Made by a program: the position numbers and the translations under genes
DNA from: Bradyrhizobium sp.
GTDB taxonomy: Bacteria; Pseudomonadota; Alphaproteobacteria; Rhizobiales; Xanthobacteraceae
Direction of reading: 5' to 3'
NCBI GenBank assembly: GCA_013695565.1
Contig: JACDAG010000448.1
Coordinates: 1 to 8,561 of the forward strand
DNA length: 8,561 bases
Shown: positions 6,580-8,561 of the stretch, piece after piece
How positions within the stretch are numbered: position 1 is the first letter of the stretch
Layout: the number at the start of each line of letters is the position of its first letter
The notes under the pieces: model-generated
The model's database searches: none
What the model was told of the DNA's origin: nothing
The model's input: the letters and a program-made list of their open reading frames with translations, nothing else

Positions 6580-7230
6580 TCAGTTGCATCTCGCCGAACA
6601 CAACGCGTCCGCGGCCCGCGTCATGTCAGGCCCGAGATAGCTGCGGAAGCGGGGCTGGTCGGTGAGCGCCGCGAAATTCGGCTGGCGGGTGACGCCGCCA
6701 TCGGCGACCAGCAAGAACTGCTCGGCGATTTCGGCGAGGATTTCCAGGTGCCAGGCCGCCGTCGGGTGCAGGCACAGCACCACAAGCCGGCCTTCGGCGC
6801 GCAGCTTGCGAAAGAAATCGAGCATGAAGCCGATATAGCCGTCCTGCAGGTTGAACTGCGGCTCATCGAACAGATGCACCATCGGTGCTGCGGTCGGTGA
6901 CTTCTCAAGCAGCACCGAAGGCACCAACTTCCGGAACCGCCGCACCTGATAGGATTGGTGATAGTGGATCGCGAGCCGGTCGCGCTCGCGGTACTTCACC
7001 CGGTGGATGTCGGTGCCGGCGACATAGACATGCCCCGACGACGGTGCGTTCGAGCCGGTCATCATCTCGAACAGCGTGGTTTTCCCTGCGCCATTGGGAC
7101 CGACCACGCCGATGATGGACGGCTGGTCGATGACGAGATCGGCCTCGAGCGTGAAGGTCGGCCGCCGCACGACGCGGCCCCGCGTGTAAACCTTGCGAAT
7201 GTGATCGAGCACGAGCAGCGGCTGGCCCAT
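6580..7230 (-). CDS. Atypical ABC-type ATPase lacking the signature motif
   Basis: This 216-residue nucleotide-binding protein is the third ABC ATPase in a Liv-type operon. Walker A, GPNGAGKTT, is at 44-52. A possible Q-loop Gln lies at 92 or 95, Walker B MVHLFDEP at 117-124 and a candidate H-loop His155 in CLHPT. There is no LSGGQ-like signature, and the helical subdomain is nearly absent. Walker A Lys50 and Walker B Asp122 are 72 residues apart, against 116 in the neighbouring livF product. The frame is open throughout and the flanking segments read as normal protein, so a frameshift is unlikely. ATG 7230 overlaps the livF stop (TGATG) and has GGGAG (7242-7238) seven bases upstream, so translation is coupled to livF. 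Without a signature it cannot form a standard symmetric ATP sandwich. It could pair with LivF as a degenerate half, regulate transport, or act outside transport. Its function is unknown. Confidence 0.85.
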   Translation of the reverse strand: MGQPLLVLDHIRKVYTRGRVVRRPTFTLEADLVIDQPSIIGVVGPNGAGKTTLFEMMTGSNAPSSGHVYVAGTDIHRVKYRERDRLAIHYHQSYQVRRFRKLVPSVLLEKSPTAAPMVHLFDEPQFNLQDGYIGFMLDFFRKLRAEGRLVVLCLHPTAAWHLEILAEIAEQFLLVADGGVTRQPNFAALTDQPRFRSYLGPDMTRAADALCSARCN

Positions 7231-7931
7231 CACTGCACTCCCAGCAAACGTTGGCGCAGCGCGCGATCTTCGCGCAACGTTCCGGCTTCCCCGGTCCAGG
7301 CGATCCGGCCACGGTCGATGACGGCCGCGTGGTCGGCGACCGACAACGCGATCTCGGCATTTTGTTCGACCACCAGCGACGCGACGCCCTCTTCCCGCAG
7401 CCGGCGGATCGTCGCCAACACGTCGCCGACGATTTTCGGCGCCAGCCCCTGGCTCGGCTCGTCAAACAGGATCAAACCGGGCGCGCCGACCAGCGCGCGG
7501 GCAATCGCCACCATCTGCATCTCACCACCGGATAGATTCTCGCACTCGCGCTCCATCAGATATTCGAGCGGCGAGAAAATCTCGCAGGTTTCCTTGACAG
7601 TCCAGCTGCGAAACTTTGTTTGCTTGCGCGCGATGCCGAGATTGCGTGCCACCGTCAGCGTCGGACACAGCCGCCGGTCATCCGGCACCCAACCAAGCCC
7701 GGCGCGCGCGATCTCGTGCGTCGGACTGTGCGTGACCTCGCGGCCGTCGAACCGAACCGCGCCGCGGCGCGGCCGGGTCAGGCCGAGAATCGAGCGCAGC
7801 ATGGTGGTCTTGCCGGCGCCGTTGGGGCCAAGCAGCGCAAACACCTTTCCGCGCGGTACCGCGAGCGAGGCGCCGAACAGTGCCTGAGTCTCGCCGTAAT
7901 ACGTATCGACCGCCTCGACTTCGAGAATCAT
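7230..7931 (-). CDS. livF: Branched-chain amino acid-type ABC transporter ATP-binding protein LivF
   Basis: This 233-residue protein has the usual length of LivF. Walker A GPNGAGKTT is at 35-43, signature LSGGE at 133-137, Walker B LILFDEPSQGLAP at 153-165, and the LivF-typical VVEQNAEIA around 188-195 in place of a classical H-loop. The segment GWVPDDRRLCPTLTV (80-94) corresponds to the family's 'VPEGRRLFPxLTV'. In the membrane complex LivF normally pairs with LivG to power uptake through LivH/LivM, supplied by a periplasmic receptor. None of these other parts is in the window apart from the broken livG. Substrates of this transporter class include branched-chain amino acids, urea, amides and aromatic acids, so the ligand is open. 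ATG 7931 overlaps the livG stop codon as ATGA. A longer frame reaching 8168 is an out-of-frame run through livG and not part of the protein. Confidence 0.93.
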   Translation of the reverse strand: MILEVEAVDTYYGETQALFGASLAVPRGKVFALLGPNGAGKTTMLRSILGLTRPRRGAVRFDGREVTHSPTHEIARAGLGWVPDDRRLCPTLTVARNLGIARKQTKFRSWTVKETCEIFSPLEYLMERECENLSGGEMQMVAIARALVGAPGLILFDEPSQGLAPKIVGDVLATIRRLREEGVASLVVEQNAEIALSVADHAAVIDRGRIAWTGEAGTLREDRALRQRLLGVQ

Positions 7932-8561
7932 GCGAACCGCCCGAGATTGGAGCGCTTGACCCATTCGTTCTGCTGCAGCTCGTGCGGCGCGCCGCGCGCG
8001 ACCACCTGGCCCCAGTGGATCACCGAAATACGATCGGCCAGCGAAAACAGGAATTCCATGTCGTGCTCGATGGCCACGATGGTGAGCTTGCCCTTGAGAT
8101 TGCCAATCAGCGTTGCCAGCCGCTGCACACCGTCGGTGCCAAGGCCGGAGGTCGGTTCGTCCAAACACAGCACGCGGGGGCTTTGCCCAAGCGCCACCGC
8201 GATTTCGAGCGCGCGCCGATCGCCATAGGAGAGATCCTTGGCGCGGACGTCGCCCTTGTCGGCGAGACCTACGGTCATGAGGACCTCGGAAGCCTTTTCC
8301 GCAAAACCGTGATTGGCGGCAGCGTGGCGCATGTCAAACCCGCGGGTACGAAATTCCGGCAGGCCGACCATGACGTTGTCGCGCGCGGTAAAATCGTCGA
8401 ACAGCGTCATGATCTGGAACGAGCGGGCGACACCCTTGGCTTCGATGCGGTGCTAACTGAGGCCCTTGACGTCCTCACCATCGTGCAGGATCTTACCGGG
8501 TCTCGGCTTTAAGCGGCCGGTCAGTACGTTGAAGAACGTGGTCTTGCCGGCGCCATTCGGC
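7928..8561 (-). pseudogene. livG: livG-type ABC ATP-binding protein, interrupted by in-frame TAG and cut by window edge
   Basis: Reading in from the right edge on the minus strand, the frame begins inside Walker A (PNGAGKTTFFNVLTGRLKP). It continues through DGEDVKGLS, meets TAG at 8455-8453, and resumes HRIEAKGVARSFQIMTLFDD and beyond to the TGA at 7930-7928. Family members read 'GLxxHRIxxxGIxRTFQ', so the stop replaces one residue in a conserved, unshifted stretch. One base change, CAG (Gln) to TAG, would explain it. The rest is intact: the LivG-style signature LSYGDRRALEIA, Walker B RVLCLDEPTSGLG, and the H-loop IEHDMEF. The gene would normally supply the second ATPase of the transporter, paired with LivF. 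As given it yields a short peptide ending after Walker A. Restart at ATG 8410 would lack the ATP-binding loop and has no visible ribosome site. A sequencing error or suppressed stop remains possible. The N-terminus lies outside the window. Confidence 0.85.

Noticed and set aside
6527..6601. Upstream ATG start for the aldehyde dehydrogenase
   Set aside because: It would overlap the preceding ABC gene and lacks the ribosome site seen before the GTG at 6526; the extra residues are outside the family N-terminus.
6580..7230. Frameshift as explanation for the missing ABC signature motif
   Set aside because: No signature-like peptide was found in the other frames of the region, and the sequence on both sides of the gap reads as normal protein in one frame.
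7932..8168. N-terminal extension of the livF frame
   Set aside because: The added residues are an out-of-frame reading of livG; LivF homology begins at the ATG at 7931.

Overview
The window is GC-rich, densely coded DNA with short intergenic gaps. It looks like an alphaproteobacterial chromosome, probably Bradyrhizobium/Rhodopseudomonas-like. That placement is inferred from base composition, GGAG-type ribosome sites and gene content (Bug-type binding protein, P450 with a single-cluster ferredoxin, Liv-type ABC transporter); no marker gene proves it. No rRNA, tRNA, CRISPR array, insertion sequence or phage gene was seen. No gene-free stretch exceeds 300 bases; the longest is the 163-bp fdx/tetR intergenic region.

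Layout. (1) Positions 1-1681, plus strand: the C-terminal part of a LacI-family regulator, cut by the window edge, then a complete periplasmic binding protein of the Bug/TctC family. (2) 1734-4023: a P450 electron-transfer cassette. A small ferredoxin and a cytochrome P450 read on the minus strand, and a TetR-family regulator is divergent from them. The intergenic region holds two near-identical AT-rich 18-bp direct repeats, each containing a 15-bp imperfect dyad. One dyad overlaps a plausible -10 of the ferredoxin promoter. The other overlaps the likely -10 of tetR and lies just before its start codon. This reads as a self-contained repressor switch controlling both directions. (3) 4129-5031: an unrecognised secreted, probably outer-membrane beta-barrel protein, ending in a strong 12-bp hairpin that also serves the convergent aldehyde dehydrogenase gene. 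(4) 8561-5090, minus strand: livG, livF, a third unusual ABC ATPase and an aldehyde dehydrogenase. The first three genes overlap by start/stop codons and look like one transcription unit that begins outside the window.

Most notable points. The livG reading frame carries an in-frame TAG (8455-8453) between an intact Walker A motif and an otherwise well-conserved C-terminal part, so as given the gene is a pseudogene or contains a base error. The third ABC ATPase has Walker A, Walker B and a possible H-loop histidine. It lacks the LSGGQ signature and about 44 residues of the helical subdomain, so it is not an ordinary transporter ATPase. The paired TetR operators around the P450/ferredoxin promoter are a testable regulatory prediction. 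I see no clearly new multi-gene system; the degenerate third ATPase within a Liv operon is the nearest candidate.
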